A stretch of DNA of 64,000 nucleotides from Desulfomonile tiedjei DSM 6799 (GTDB taxonomy: Bacteria; Desulfobacterota; Desulfomonilia; Desulfomonilales; Desulfomonilaceae). A program made the position numbers and the translations under genes. A model generated the notes under the pieces. It was not told the DNA's origin. It made no database searches and saw only the letters and a list, made by a program, of their open reading frames with translations. Below are positions 55,680-64,000 of this stretch, piece after piece. Numbering within the stretch: the first letter of the stretch is position 1; each line of letters begins with the position of its first letter. The stretch covers positions 2,914,001-2,978,000 of the forward strand of contig NC_018025.1 in assembly GCF_000266945.1 (NCBI RefSeq), read 5' to 3'.

Positions 55680-58220
55680 CTAATTCGGTCCGCGCTGCAT
55701 ATGCTTCGCTGCGCCGTCGGCTGCCTTGGCTTCACCTTCCTTCAGCTTCTTCAGGTCCTCAGGTGTGAGCTTAGGCGGTTCGACCGAGATCGTCAGCTTG
55801 TTGATCGTGCCCGTCAACTTGAACGGCACCTGGTAGTCGCTGTCGGCAACCGGAGTGCCTGTATCCGATCCGATGTCGAAGGTTTCGTCCCACGGTAAGG
55901 TCAAAGGGACTGTGTGGTCCAGTTTTTGGGTGGCCACCACCTTCCCATCGACCTTGAAGGTTCCCGTGCCCGGGCGACCGAGTCCGCTGACGTTGTTGAA
56001 GGCCAGCGTCGCAAAGCCCAGGCCGTCGTACTTGAAATCGAACTCGAGCGTGTGCCTACCGGGAGTGAGGGCATCCTTACCTTCCCAGCGGACTCGTTTA
56101 AGATCGAGCAGGTTCCACAGGAACACCGGCTTGCTCTTCAAGAGATACAGCCCATAGCCGCCGAATCGGCCGCCGTCGGTCACGATCATGCCCTCGGCGC
56201 CTCCTTGCGGCACCTCAATGTCAGCGGTGATCGTGTAGGACGTGTTCAGAACGCTCGGAGCCGTACCTCGGGGTATTCCGGTGACCGGGTTGCCGGAATA
56301 CGTAAACACCGACCGCCCAGCCGACAACGACGGCCGAGGGGTGACCATACGGGTCGCCACAGAGGCATCGAGCGGCAGCACCTGATATTTCGCGAATTCG
56401 GCGAACATCAGGTCCCGCATTTCTCGCATCTTACCCGGATTTGCGTCGGCGACGTCGGTGAACTGGGTCCAGTCGTTGCGGACGTCGTACAGCTCGAACT
56501 TGAACGCGCTGGCCGGGTCCAGGATGGCGGATCCAAGCAGTTGCCAGGGCGGACGGATCGGGACTGCGCTCAGCATCCAGCCGTCGTTGTACAGGCCCTG
56601 CACCCCCATCATCTCGAAGTACTGCGTCTTATGTGTCGACGGCGCGTTTACGTTGGCCTTGTCGAAAGTATAGGCCATACTCACACCTTCGATCGGCTTC
56701 TGGGCCACACCGTCCACCATCACCGGCGCTGGGATGCCGGTCACTTCCAGAAGAGTCGGCACAATGTCGATGACGTGGTGGAACTGGTGGCGGATGCCGC
56801 CTTTGTCCTTGATCGCCTTCGGCCAGGAGATCGCCATGCCCTGGCGCGTGCCGCCGAAGAAAGACGGAATCTGCTTTGTCCATTTGAATGGAGTGTCAAA
56901 AGCCCAGGTCCATGCGACCGCCATATGGTTGTAGGTCAGGTCGGAACCCCAAACGTCGTACCACTTCATCTGCTCGGCAACCGGCAGCTCTATCCCGTTG
57001 AATTGGAGCACTTCGCTGGGAGTGCCGTTGGGCGAACCTTCAGCGCTGGAGCCGTTGTCCCCGCTGATATAGATGATCAACGTGTTGTCGAGCTTGCCCA
57101 GATCCTCCACCGCCTGAATCACACGGCCGATCTCGTGGTCGGTATACGCTAGATAAGCGGCGTAGACGTCGGCCTGGCGGATGAAGAGCTTCTTCTCTTC
57201 AGCCGTGAGGGAATCCCACTTCTTCAGGAGGTCATCCGGCCAGGGAGTCAGCTTGGCATCCTGGGGAATCACGCCGAGCTTTTTCTGGTTTTCAAAGATC
57301 TGATCGCGCAGGGCATTCCAACCCTTGTCGAACAGATGCATGTCACTGATCTTTTTGATCCACTCCGGCGTCGCGTGGTGCGGAGCGTGGGTAGCGCCGG
57401 GGACATAGTGGAGAAAGAACGGCATCGACGGATCGATGTCGTTGAGTTCATTCAACCAGTGGATAGCATCATCGGCCATCGCTGTGATCAGGTTCCATTT
57501 CGGATTGCCCACGTAGGGATAGATCGCCGTCGTGTTGCGGAAAAGGTTCGGTTGCCACTGGCTGGTGTCACCACCGACGAAGCCGTAGAAGTACTCGAAG
57601 CCCATGCCGGTCGGCCACTGGTCGAACGGTCCGGCCTGACTCGCAGTCCACTCCGGCGTATTATGGTCCTTGCCGAACCAGGAGGTGCGATAGCCATTGT
57701 CCAGCAGAATGCGCCCAATCGTTGCGTTGTCCTTGCCAATATAGCTGTTATAGCCAGGGAAGCCGCTTGCGCCCTCGGAGACGACGCCGAATCCCGCCGA
57801 GTGGTGGTTGCGCCCGGTGATGAGTGCGGCACGCGTGGGGGAGCACAGCGATGTGGAATGGAAATTGGTGTAGCGCAGGCCGTTGTTGGCGATGCGATCG
57901 AGAGCCGGCGTCGGAATCACACCTCCAAAGGTGCTCGGTGCGCTGAACCCGCAGTCGTCGGTCATGATCAGCAGGATATTCGGCGCACCCTTTGGGGGCA
58001 CCACCCGCATCGGCCAAGCCGGCTTTGACTGTGCTGCGTTCAACTCGATCCGGCCCCTGAACGGCTGGGGCGGTGACGGCAAGTACCGGCCGTCGATCGT
58101 CGTAGTGGCGTCGGGCGAGCCGGGCGTCCCGGTAATTTGCTGTGCAGTGGAGAGTCCGACTGATAGCATTGATGTCATGATAACCGCTAGAATTGCCGAT
58201 AACAGTCTTCTTTCGTTCAT
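55680..58220 (-). CDS. Exported arylsulfatase (second of tandem pair)
   Basis: An 846-residue paralogue of the preceding sulfatase, with a signal peptide (LSAILAVIMTSMLSVGLSTA), metal-binding LLIMTDD (Asp88-89), formylglycine Cys126 in CSPTR and the same C-terminal beta domain. It starts the leftward pair: this gene, the 833-residue sulfatase, then a small membrane protein. Conversion of the cysteine to formylglycine is needed for activity; in an anaerobe a radical SAM maturase is the likely agent (inference). A poly-G ribosome site precedes the ATG. Confidence 0.93.
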   Translation of the reverse strand: MNERRLLSAILAVIMTSMLSVGLSTAQQITGTPGSPDATTTIDGRYLPSPPQPFRGRIELNAAQSKPAWPMRVVPPKGAPNILLIMTDDCGFSAPSTFGGVIPTPALDRIANNGLRYTNFHSTSLCSPTRAALITGRNHHSAGFGVVSEGASGFPGYNSYIGKDNATIGRILLDNGYRTSWFGKDHNTPEWTASQAGPFDQWPTGMGFEYFYGFVGGDTSQWQPNLFRNTTAIYPYVGNPKWNLITAMADDAIHWLNELNDIDPSMPFFLHYVPGATHAPHHATPEWIKKISDMHLFDKGWNALRDQIFENQKKLGVIPQDAKLTPWPDDLLKKWDSLTAEEKKLFIRQADVYAAYLAYTDHEIGRVIQAVEDLGKLDNTLIIYISGDNGSSAEGSPNGTPSEVLQFNGIELPVAEQMKWYDVWGSDLTYNHMAVAWTWAFDTPFKWTKQIPSFFGGTRQGMAISWPKAIKDKGGIRHQFHHVIDIVPTLLEVTGIPAPVMVDGVAQKPIEGVSMAYTFDKANVNAPSTHKTQYFEMMGVQGLYNDGWMLSAVPIRPPWQLLGSAILDPASAFKFELYDVRNDWTQFTDVADANPGKMREMRDLMFAEFAKYQVLPLDASVATRMVTPRPSLSAGRSVFTYSGNPVTGIPRGTAPSVLNTSYTITADIEVPQGGAEGMIVTDGGRFGGYGLYLLKSKPVFLWNLLDLKRVRWEGKDALTPGRHTLEFDFKYDGLGFATLAFNNVSGLGRPGTGTFKVDGKVVATQKLDHTVPLTLPWDETFDIGSDTGTPVADSDYQVPFKLTGTINKLTISVEPPKLTPEDLKKLKEGEAKAADGAAKHMQRGPN

Positions 58221-58242
58221 GTTTTCCCCCCCCCGATTTCAT

Positions 58243-58746
58243 TTATTGCGCCAGCACACCCTTGGATTCAGGATGCGTAGCCGATCGTGAAGCCACAAGG
58301 CAATCGAATAGGCATCGCACGCGACAATCAGTACTCTCACCACATTTGCCCTTGCATTGGGACCAGCATGGAGAGATTAACGAGCTAGGCATGATTATCA
58401 CCTGCGGGACTCCCATAGATTCACCATCGGGCGTGACGATCCTCACGTCCCATAAATCCGTCGCAGTGTCCTGACCGACTTCAAGCACATGCCGTGTAAC
58501 AGAGCCTTTTCGGTCGACGAGCAACACAGCTCTCTGTATTACATCCGGATCTCTTTCAATCTTGATTATTTTGCCGCCCAAACGAGATTCTATATAATCT
58601 CTCGGAGTCTGAACTCGTTCAGGAGTCGAAGAAGACTCTTTTCCTCTGTTACCTTCAGCTAAGGGTTTGTCGATTGCCAATCCCTGAGCGCAAACCAATG
58701 TGCTCAACAAGGCAAAGGAAATATATGTTAAGACACGCATCGGCAT
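58243..58746 (-). CDS. Exported protein with Cys-rich tail
   Basis: A 167-residue protein. A signal peptide (MRVLTYISFALLSTLVCAQG) is followed by a domain with RLGGKIIKIERDPDVIQRA and a C-terminal Cys cluster, CWSQCKGKCG...CRVRCLFDC (seven Cys in about 25 residues), which could form disulfides or bind metal. ATG 58746 follows GGGAG. It lies 22 bases upstream of the second sulfatase on the same strand and may be in its operon. Not recognised. Confidence 0.6.
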   Translation of the reverse strand: MPMRVLTYISFALLSTLVCAQGLAIDKPLAEGNRGKESSSTPERVQTPRDYIESRLGGKIIKIERDPDVIQRAVLLVDRKGSVTRHVLEVGQDTATDLWDVRIVTPDGESMGVPQVIIMPSSLISPCWSQCKGKCGESTDCRVRCLFDCLVASRSATHPESKGVLAQ

Positions 58747-58905
58747 ATTTTGGACTCCCAAAGTGTAAGCATCTCTGCGCCACTCAAGCAACACATGATG
58801 TGTGACTACATAGATCTATTGATAAATGATGGTGCCAATTTGTTTCAGTTCTTTTCTCCACATCTCTCCTTTGAAGCCTTCAACGGAGAACTGACATTCT
58901 TCTAC

Positions 58906-61572
58906 CTACGCAGTAAACCCCATCTGTCTGAACTGGAGAGCAGCCATTTTCAAGAGATTGAGCCCGATTTGAGGATAAACTCTCATTATCTCATGGAATT
59001 GACTTTGAGGCAGAACAAGAATTTCCGCATCCTGAGTTACGACCGACGTATTTGCCGGAGATAAATTAGTAAACATAGGCACGAAATTGAGATACCCGTT
59101 TTCTTCTGCAGTCCTGAGCTCCTTCTGGTCGGCTGTCCCGTAATCCTCATATGTGGTTATCTGTCCGGAAAGTATCAAGTAGATCGAGGGGTTCTCCTCA
59201 CCAGCCCGGAGAACAATCTCCCCCTTGTCTAGTTTGCCCGATTTTGTAATGGAAGCAACGGCATGGAGTTCTCGCGTACCCAGGCCTTGAAAAAGTGGAA
59301 AAGTCTTGAGTTTGTTGATGATGTCTATGATTTCCGGCATGTGTGCCTCCCTTCCCGAAGCTATCGCTGAAGCATATTCCGCAACCTGGCGTACTAAAGG
59401 ATCATCGTCTTCCAGGCGTGATTCCGTTACTGGAATCAAGGCTTGATTCGGCATAAGATCCGCCACGGCGTACACAGCCAACATCCTGGTAAGACTGTCC
59501 TCCGACTGGGCCAATAGAGCCAAAAGACGCTCCGGTGAATCGCGGGCCACGAGACTGAACATTTTGCGCCCTTTCTCGATCTTTTCGTCCAATGGCAGAT
59601 CATCGATGAGGGGAACCAGATATGGAAGATTCTGCCCTCTTATGGAAGTCTCGACCATTTCGACGGCCACTGATGCATTTTCGGATTTGAGCGCCTGATA
59701 CATGAGCCGCATGTCCGCGTGATACACCCACAACGCGTAGAAGAGGAGTCCGAGGATTTCATCGTTTCGAGACAAAAGATGCTCTTTGAGCATCTGCGTC
59801 CCGTGACGTTGTTCCAGCCTGTGCAACATGCGGATAACTATGAGATTTCCGTATGCCTCTTCGACGAGTGTTTCGAAAAGATGCGCCATTTCAAAGTCGT
59901 TGATCTTCGAAGACAATCGGATGACCTCCAGGATCGCCTGTTTGCCACGTACATTCGCTTGCAGGAATGACGCTTCTAAAATAGGCAGGATATCGGGAGG
60001 ATAAGAAATCAAAGCCTCTATTGCGGCTGTGCGGAGTTCTTCATCGGGTCCTTCCAGACAGCGAATCAGTTTTCTCGCAGCCCTCATGTCCGGTTTGATG
60101 GCGAAGGCAAGGGCGGCCTCGGTGCGGACTTGTGGGCTTGGGTCATCAATGAGTCTGAGAGCCACCTCCGGTGCCAAGATCCGAGGTTTCTCTTCTTTGC
60201 TGGCTTCTTCACCGGGGAGCATCTCGGTTACAGCGGATTCCAAGCCCATGGGAGCGCCCCCCGCCTCAAAAGCGCTGCCGGCCTCAACCCGGTCGAAATC
60301 GATCTTGTCGACGACGATCACTTGCTTGAGAATACGCTTGTACTCCTTACGAAAGACCAGGGTTTCAAAGCCCCAATAAGCAGCGAGAACTACCGCTATG
60401 TACGCAAAATCATGAGGCTCCATTACCGGTTTCAGAAGGATCATGAGAAGAGACCCGGCCAACATGCCGACCTTCAGCAGAGTGCCTCGGATGAAGGTAC
60501 GGCTCCATGGCACCAGGGCTTTCGGAATCACGTTGAAAAGGATCTTGTTTACCGGACCGGCGATCGCCCGCTGGATAAGGATCAGCGTAAACTGGCCGTA
60601 CGCTGCGACGTAAACGTTGAAAAAGGTTGTGAGTGCTCCAAAAACAATGGTGAAATTAACCGGCTGGACCAGGGATGCGTTTGGTAATCCCATTGCCGAG
60701 TACAACCGTCCTGCGAATAAGAGAATAACGAATGTAACTGACGTCGTTGCGCCGCGGAACACGCTGAGGAACGTTATCAGGCTCTGTTCCGACGCGAAAT
60801 TGTTGTTGGCAATCACGCTGAACTGGTAAGAGAAGATGGGCAGCAAGATATTGGGTATGAGACCGCAAACGATCAAAAAGCGAATTATCGGGAATTCTTT
60901 CATGATACCGGGAATTTCGCTTAGGCGCTTTGTTTCCGGCGCTTTCTGTGTCACAACCGCTTCAGGTTTTGTTTCTCCCACGATGTTCCGGGCCGTGATC
61001 GTCATGAACATCGCGACGAGCATAAAGACCAGTGCGAACACCAGCAGTGCGGCGTCTTCGCCGATGCCATAGGTGATTGGACGAGTCAAAAAGCTTCCAA
61101 CCGTGGTCCCCAAAACCTGTGCTGCGGTCACTAGCGGAAAGATTCGCTTGCCCTGGCGTGCATCGAACAGATCCCCGGCAATGTTCCAGAGGTACACGAG
61201 TTGGATGGCATCCAGCAGACCCATGAGTTGATACAGCGCCGGATAGACGATGGACAACTTGGACTTGACCATAAGCCAGCAGAGAGTCGCCGCAGCAGCA
61301 TACCCTCCAAAGACGAGGATCATGAGATACGTGTCGGAGAAGCGTTTTGCTATCCTATCGGCATAAGCGAGAACCACCATCGTGAGCACTGCGCTGATGA
61401 CGAGCATCCACGGGATATAGTCCGGTCCATATCGTTTCAGAAAGGCAGTATCCACGTAGTTGCGGAAGATCGCTGTCACGAAGAATACCGCAAAGAAGAT
61501 CACGGCAAGCCATGTGAATCGGGCGATCTCGTGTTCGTAGATTTTGAGACTTTTTTCCAGGAAACGTTTCAT
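58906..61572 (-). CDS. ADP/ATP-carrier-like transporter fused to HEAT repeats and cNMP-binding domain
   Basis: An 888-residue chimera. The N-terminal about 430 residues contain about 11-12 membrane helices with the pattern of the Npt1/Npt2 nucleotide-carrier family. Residues about 480-740 are a HEAT-like helical array (RLIDDPSPQVRTEAALAFAI), and the C-terminal about 120 residues a cyclic-nucleotide-binding fold (FPLFQGLGTRELHAVASI, SIYLILSGQITTYED). The combination suggests a transporter gated by a soluble signal. ATG 61572 follows GAGGGG. It stands alone; substrate and ligand are unknown. Confidence 0.8.
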   Translation of the reverse strand: MKRFLEKSLKIYEHEIARFTWLAVIFFAVFFVTAIFRNYVDTAFLKRYGPDYIPWMLVISAVLTMVVLAYADRIAKRFSDTYLMILVFGGYAAAATLCWLMVKSKLSIVYPALYQLMGLLDAIQLVYLWNIAGDLFDARQGKRIFPLVTAAQVLGTTVGSFLTRPITYGIGEDAALLVFALVFMLVAMFMTITARNIVGETKPEAVVTQKAPETKRLSEIPGIMKEFPIIRFLIVCGLIPNILLPIFSYQFSVIANNNFASEQSLITFLSVFRGATTSVTFVILLFAGRLYSAMGLPNASLVQPVNFTIVFGALTTFFNVYVAAYGQFTLILIQRAIAGPVNKILFNVIPKALVPWSRTFIRGTLLKVGMLAGSLLMILLKPVMEPHDFAYIAVVLAAYWGFETLVFRKEYKRILKQVIVVDKIDFDRVEAGSAFEAGGAPMGLESAVTEMLPGEEASKEEKPRILAPEVALRLIDDPSPQVRTEAALAFAIKPDMRAARKLIRCLEGPDEELRTAAIEALISYPPDILPILEASFLQANVRGKQAILEVIRLSSKINDFEMAHLFETLVEEAYGNLIVIRMLHRLEQRHGTQMLKEHLLSRNDEILGLLFYALWVYHADMRLMYQALKSENASVAVEMVETSIRGQNLPYLVPLIDDLPLDEKIEKGRKMFSLVARDSPERLLALLAQSEDSLTRMLAVYAVADLMPNQALIPVTESRLEDDDPLVRQVAEYASAIASGREAHMPEIIDIINKLKTFPLFQGLGTRELHAVASITKSGKLDKGEIVLRAGEENPSIYLILSGQITTYEDYGTADQKELRTAEENGYLNFVPMFTNLSPANTSVVTQDAEILVLPQSQFHEIMRVYPQIGLNLLKMAALQFRQMGFTA

Positions 61573-61807
61573 ACACCCCTCTGATGTCATTGCATTTCAG
61601 ATGAAAAGCTCAACTTCCGACCGTTTTTCAGGTCTGCTACACCAGCCTTTCTCCGCTGTGATTTATCATCAGCGGCCTGGGCCCCTTTAGCACGGAAATA
61701 TTTGTATTCCTCTCGCTGGCTTCTCGCAAGCATAGTCGAACAGGAGGAACGGAGGCGAGGGCTCTTCAAAGCGGTCACTTCCATGGGTAGGAAAGGCCAT
61801 GATAAAT

Positions 61808-61828
61808 GGGCGCCCTTTAAGAGCGCCC
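61808..61828 (-). terminator. Possible terminator of the third sulfatase
   Basis: GGGCGC and GCGCCC pair over a 9-base loop, 20 bases past the sulfatase stop on the minus strand. The following T content is low. Confidence 0.5.
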
Positions 61829-61847
61829 TTCATGTGGAGAGTTTCGA

Positions 61848-63539
61848 CTATTGGCCTCGTTGATTCCTGAGTGCTTCCTCGATCTTCTTCTTTATAGCTT
61901 CAAGATTGAAACTCGCCGGATCCTGCATCGGTGGATACTCGAGAGCCGTTTTCGCGAGCTTCCCGACATATTCCTGAACCATCACGAATCGCCAGAACTC
62001 CCGTGCATAGAAATCGTTGATGTAGCCGCCGCCGAGGTCGTTCAGGCTTTGACCGCCGATTGCCGGGGTCCGCTCGAATGGATCCTGGCGGATGTTCACG
62101 ATGGTGGGCATGTCTGTTGTGACCTTCGGCCCGGGCCAGCCAAGCGGCTGTTGGAAAAACTGGAACTTGAGATCATCGATACGGATTGCCCCCAGGTGGG
62201 GACCTCCGAAGTAGAAGATCTCGTGACGAACTGACGGCCCCTTGCCAGTGAGAAGGTCCATCTGATTGTACCCGTCGAGATGATTCTTGTACGTTCGGTC
62301 GCCGAGCTTCACGCCCTTCAAGAGCTGGTCCTTTATGTTGGGATTGCCGGCGGCCGCCATGAGGGTAGGGAACCAATCCAGCCCCGAGAAGATGCCATTT
62401 TCGATTGTGCCTGGTTTGACCTTGCCCGGCCAACGGATGATTGCGGGAACTCGGAACCCTCCTTCAAAGACGGTGCCCTTGGTTGCTTTGAACGGCGTCA
62501 TGCCACCGTCCGGCCACGTGAATACCTCCGCCCCGTTGTCGGTGGTGAAGACGACGATCGTGTTATCGGCCTCGCCGATCTCCTCCAGGTGCTTCAGGAG
62601 AGCGCCGATGCTATCATCCATTTGGGCCATACCCGCCTCTTCCAGACCATAATTACTTTTGAAATTCATAAGCGCCTGGTACTTCGGGGAGAGAAAGGTG
62701 AAGACATGCATACGCGTCGTATTGTGCCAGACGAAGAACGGCTTTCCATCCTTCTTGGCCTTGTCTATGAACCCCTTGGTTCTCTCGACCAGCACTTCAT
62801 CAAAAGTCTCCATATTGTACTTGGCCTTGCGGCCCTCCTGCCAGTTTTGGCGGCCGGCCATGTTTGGGAACGGCGCCAAGGGTCCTTCGTCCACGATCTT
62901 CTGTTTTCCGACTTTTCCCCAACGAGGCATTTCGGTGGGATCATCCACATCCGTTGCCCAGGAGTGCACAAGATTGCGCGGCCCGTACTTGTCCACCCAG
63001 TCCTGAGGATAGTCGAACCAGTACGGATCGGACATCGCGTCGAGGTGGTACAGGTATCCGAAGAACTCGTCAAAACCATGCACTGTTGGCAGGTATTTGT
63101 TCAGATCGCCCAAGTGGTTCTTGCCGAATTGCCCGGTGGCATAGCCAAGTGACTTGAGTGCAGTGGCGAGCGTGCATGCCTCAGCAGGGATGCCGACGTC
63201 TGCCCCGGCCTGGCCCACCGTCGTCAAGCCTGTACGGATCGGCAGTTCGCCGGTGATGAAGTTTGCTCGGCCAGCGGTGCAGCTTGCTTCAGCGTAGTAG
63301 TCGGTGAATACCATGCCCTCGGCTGCAAGCTTGTCCAGATTTGGCGTCTTGCCGGACATGATGCCGCGATGGTAAGCACCAACGTTGAACCAACCTATGT
63401 CATCACCCATGATGAACAGAATGTTGGGCTTCTTCGCATCAGACTTTTTGGATTCCTGCGAATGAGCTGCACCGGCGAAAGTAATCGCCAGTACGATTGT
63501 CAGCAGCAGAATCCTTGTCTTCATTGTCATCACTTTCAT
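61848..63539 (-). CDS. Exported arylsulfatase with CxAxR-type site
   Basis: A 563-residue sulfatase unlike the tandem pair. A signal peptide (RILLLTIVLAITFAGAAHS) precedes LFIMGDDIGW. The formylglycine site is C87 in CTAGR, i.e. Ala in place of the usual Pro (CxAxR). This variant is compatible with radical SAM sulfatase maturases, which tolerate C/S-x-A/P-x-R (established knowledge). FTTDNGAEVFTWPDGGMTPF and KATKGTVFEGGFRVP follow. ATG 63539 with GGGGG is the start; a TTG further upstream is unlikely. Confidence 0.92.
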   Translation of the reverse strand: MKVMTMKTRILLLTIVLAITFAGAAHSQESKKSDAKKPNILFIMGDDIGWFNVGAYHRGIMSGKTPNLDKLAAEGMVFTDYYAEASCTAGRANFITGELPIRTGLTTVGQAGADVGIPAEACTLATALKSLGYATGQFGKNHLGDLNKYLPTVHGFDEFFGYLYHLDAMSDPYWFDYPQDWVDKYGPRNLVHSWATDVDDPTEMPRWGKVGKQKIVDEGPLAPFPNMAGRQNWQEGRKAKYNMETFDEVLVERTKGFIDKAKKDGKPFFVWHNTTRMHVFTFLSPKYQALMNFKSNYGLEEAGMAQMDDSIGALLKHLEEIGEADNTIVVFTTDNGAEVFTWPDGGMTPFKATKGTVFEGGFRVPAIIRWPGKVKPGTIENGIFSGLDWFPTLMAAAGNPNIKDQLLKGVKLGDRTYKNHLDGYNQMDLLTGKGPSVRHEIFYFGGPHLGAIRIDDLKFQFFQQPLGWPGPKVTTDMPTIVNIRQDPFERTPAIGGQSLNDLGGGYINDFYAREFWRFVMVQEYVGKLAKTALEYPPMQDPASFNLEAIKKKIEEALRNQRGQ

Positions 63540-63585
63540 GATAATCCCCCAAGACAATCAAATGAGTTCATTTCCGGTCGTAGGA

Positions 63586-63720
63586 ATGTGCGATTTTTGT
63601 CATTACGTTCAGGTTGGTGACGCCTCCCTTTTCTGTCCCCGTGTCGGTTACAATGTGAGGACAAATGCTGCCTGTCAGCACTACGGCTCGAATGCGAAGA
63701 GTCGCTTCCAGTCGTTCTTC
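63586..63720 (+). other. Possible remnant of a small Cys-rich zinc-ribbon-like protein
   Basis: The frame from an ATG at 63586 reads MCDFCHYVQVGDA, then SLFCPRVGYNV and NAACQHYG. Four Cys in CxxC...C...C order look like a small metal-binding protein, but the frame continues into the antisense strand of the HAD-like gene. It could be a relic or coincidence; not called as a gene. Confidence 0.2.
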
Positions 63721-64000
63721 ATGCTGATAACGGTCCAGCCGTTCTTCTTCGCCTCGTCGTACAGCGCCTGCGTGAAAGTACCGACCTTGGTGTTTGGCAG
63801 CCGCTCGGCCGGTCCGTACGCGTACTCGCGTTCCCCATCATCGTGCAGCACGAGCATAGACAACCTCGTTCCTTCACCGGCTTTCGTGTATTCAAGCATC
63901 TGCCGGTCGCCGGTGGAGTTGCCGAAGGCAGCGCAGGGCCGGCGACCTATCATTAGGTGAATGCCTTCGGGCTTACCCGCGTTGTTGTCGTTGAGCAGAA
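63681..64000 (-). CDS. HAD-like hydrolase, C-terminal part (5' cut by window)
   Basis: The frame is open on the minus strand from the window end to a TAG at 63681-63683, about 106 residues. It reads LNDNNAGKPEGIHLMIG, FGNSTGDRQMLEYT and GWTVISMKNDWKRLFAFEP. The FGNSTGDRQM motif is HAD motif IV, so it is the C-terminal half of a phosphoserine-phosphatase-like HAD protein. The nucleophile motif DxDx lies outside the window. The family occurs near arylsulfatases in other genomes in my recollection (not verified). Confidence 0.75.
   Translation of the reverse strand, partial: LLNDNNAGKPEGIHLMIGRRPCAAFGNSTGDRQMLEYTKAGEGTRLSMLVLHDDGEREYAYGPAERLPNTKVGTFTQALYDEAKKNGWTVISMKNDWKRLFAFEP

Noticed and set aside
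55914-57152. A 412-codon open frame on the plus strand
   Set aside because: It is antisense to the second arylsulfatase, which has clear catalytic motifs; the plus-strand protein has none.
61587-61784. A 65-codon minus-strand frame between the transporter chimera and third sulfatase
   Set aside because: Low-complexity basic translation, no ribosome site and no recognisable domain.

Overview
The window looks like chromosomal DNA of a strictly anaerobic or syntrophic bacterium of the Desulfobacterota (former Deltaproteobacteria), possibly near Desulfomonile. That placement is inferred from gene content: a QmoA/QmoB-like heterodisulfide-reductase-type flavoprotein pair, a ferredoxin-dependent disulfide reductase, a metallopterin enzyme fused to a cysteine desulfurase, DUF362 and GH57 proteins, and many secreted sulfatases. 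No rRNA, complete insertion sequence, phage or CRISPR array is visible.

Region 1 (1-9.3 kb): the 3' end of a radical SAM/SPASM gene, an amidohydrolase, a small exported protein, an MscS channel, a translationally coupled treZ plus GH57/DUF3536 pair for alpha-glucan and trehalose metabolism, and a second amidohydrolase. Region 2 (9.7-14.2 kb) is the most notable locus. A 1138-residue protein joins a molybdopterin oxidoreductase to a complete cysteine desulfurase, and EgtD (histidine N-alpha-trimethyltransferase) follows. This matches the metallopterin-dependent ergothioneine synthase architecture known from Caldithrix abyssi, so the two genes could make ergothioneine without oxygen. Region 3 (14.6-25.4 kb): dnaJ with a small MerR-like partner, a TPR protein coupled to a HAD phosphatase, a glutaredoxin-like protein overlapping a ferredoxin:disulfide reductase, an orphan EcfT, queF, a FetAB-like ABC exporter and an acyl-CoA ligase.

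Region 4 (25.4-33.3 kb): alkD-like and uvrA repair genes, small hypothetical proteins, a DUF362 protein, a zinc-ribbon protein, an ankyrin protein and tRNA-Lys(CTT) with a clear promoter and terminator. Region 5 (33.8-44.5 kb): katG, which looks richer in G+C than its neighbours; a histidine kinase downstream of a cytidylate-kinase-like/BON protein; an M20 amidohydrolase; and the QmoAB-like pair followed by a separate CBS-domain gene. Region 6 (44.7-64 kb) is largely leftward: a decayed MscS fragment, exported proteins, an intact MscS channel overlapping a PsiE-like gene, a DUF1254/DUF1214 protein, MarC, two tandem arylsulfatases and a third distant one, a transporter-HEAT-cNMP-binding chimera, and a HAD-like gene cut by the window end.

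Non-coding signals include three copies of a palindromic REP-like element, a MITE-like imperfect inverted repeat, several hairpin terminators and a few sigma70-type promoters. Functions rest on motif recognition by eye; no searches were run.
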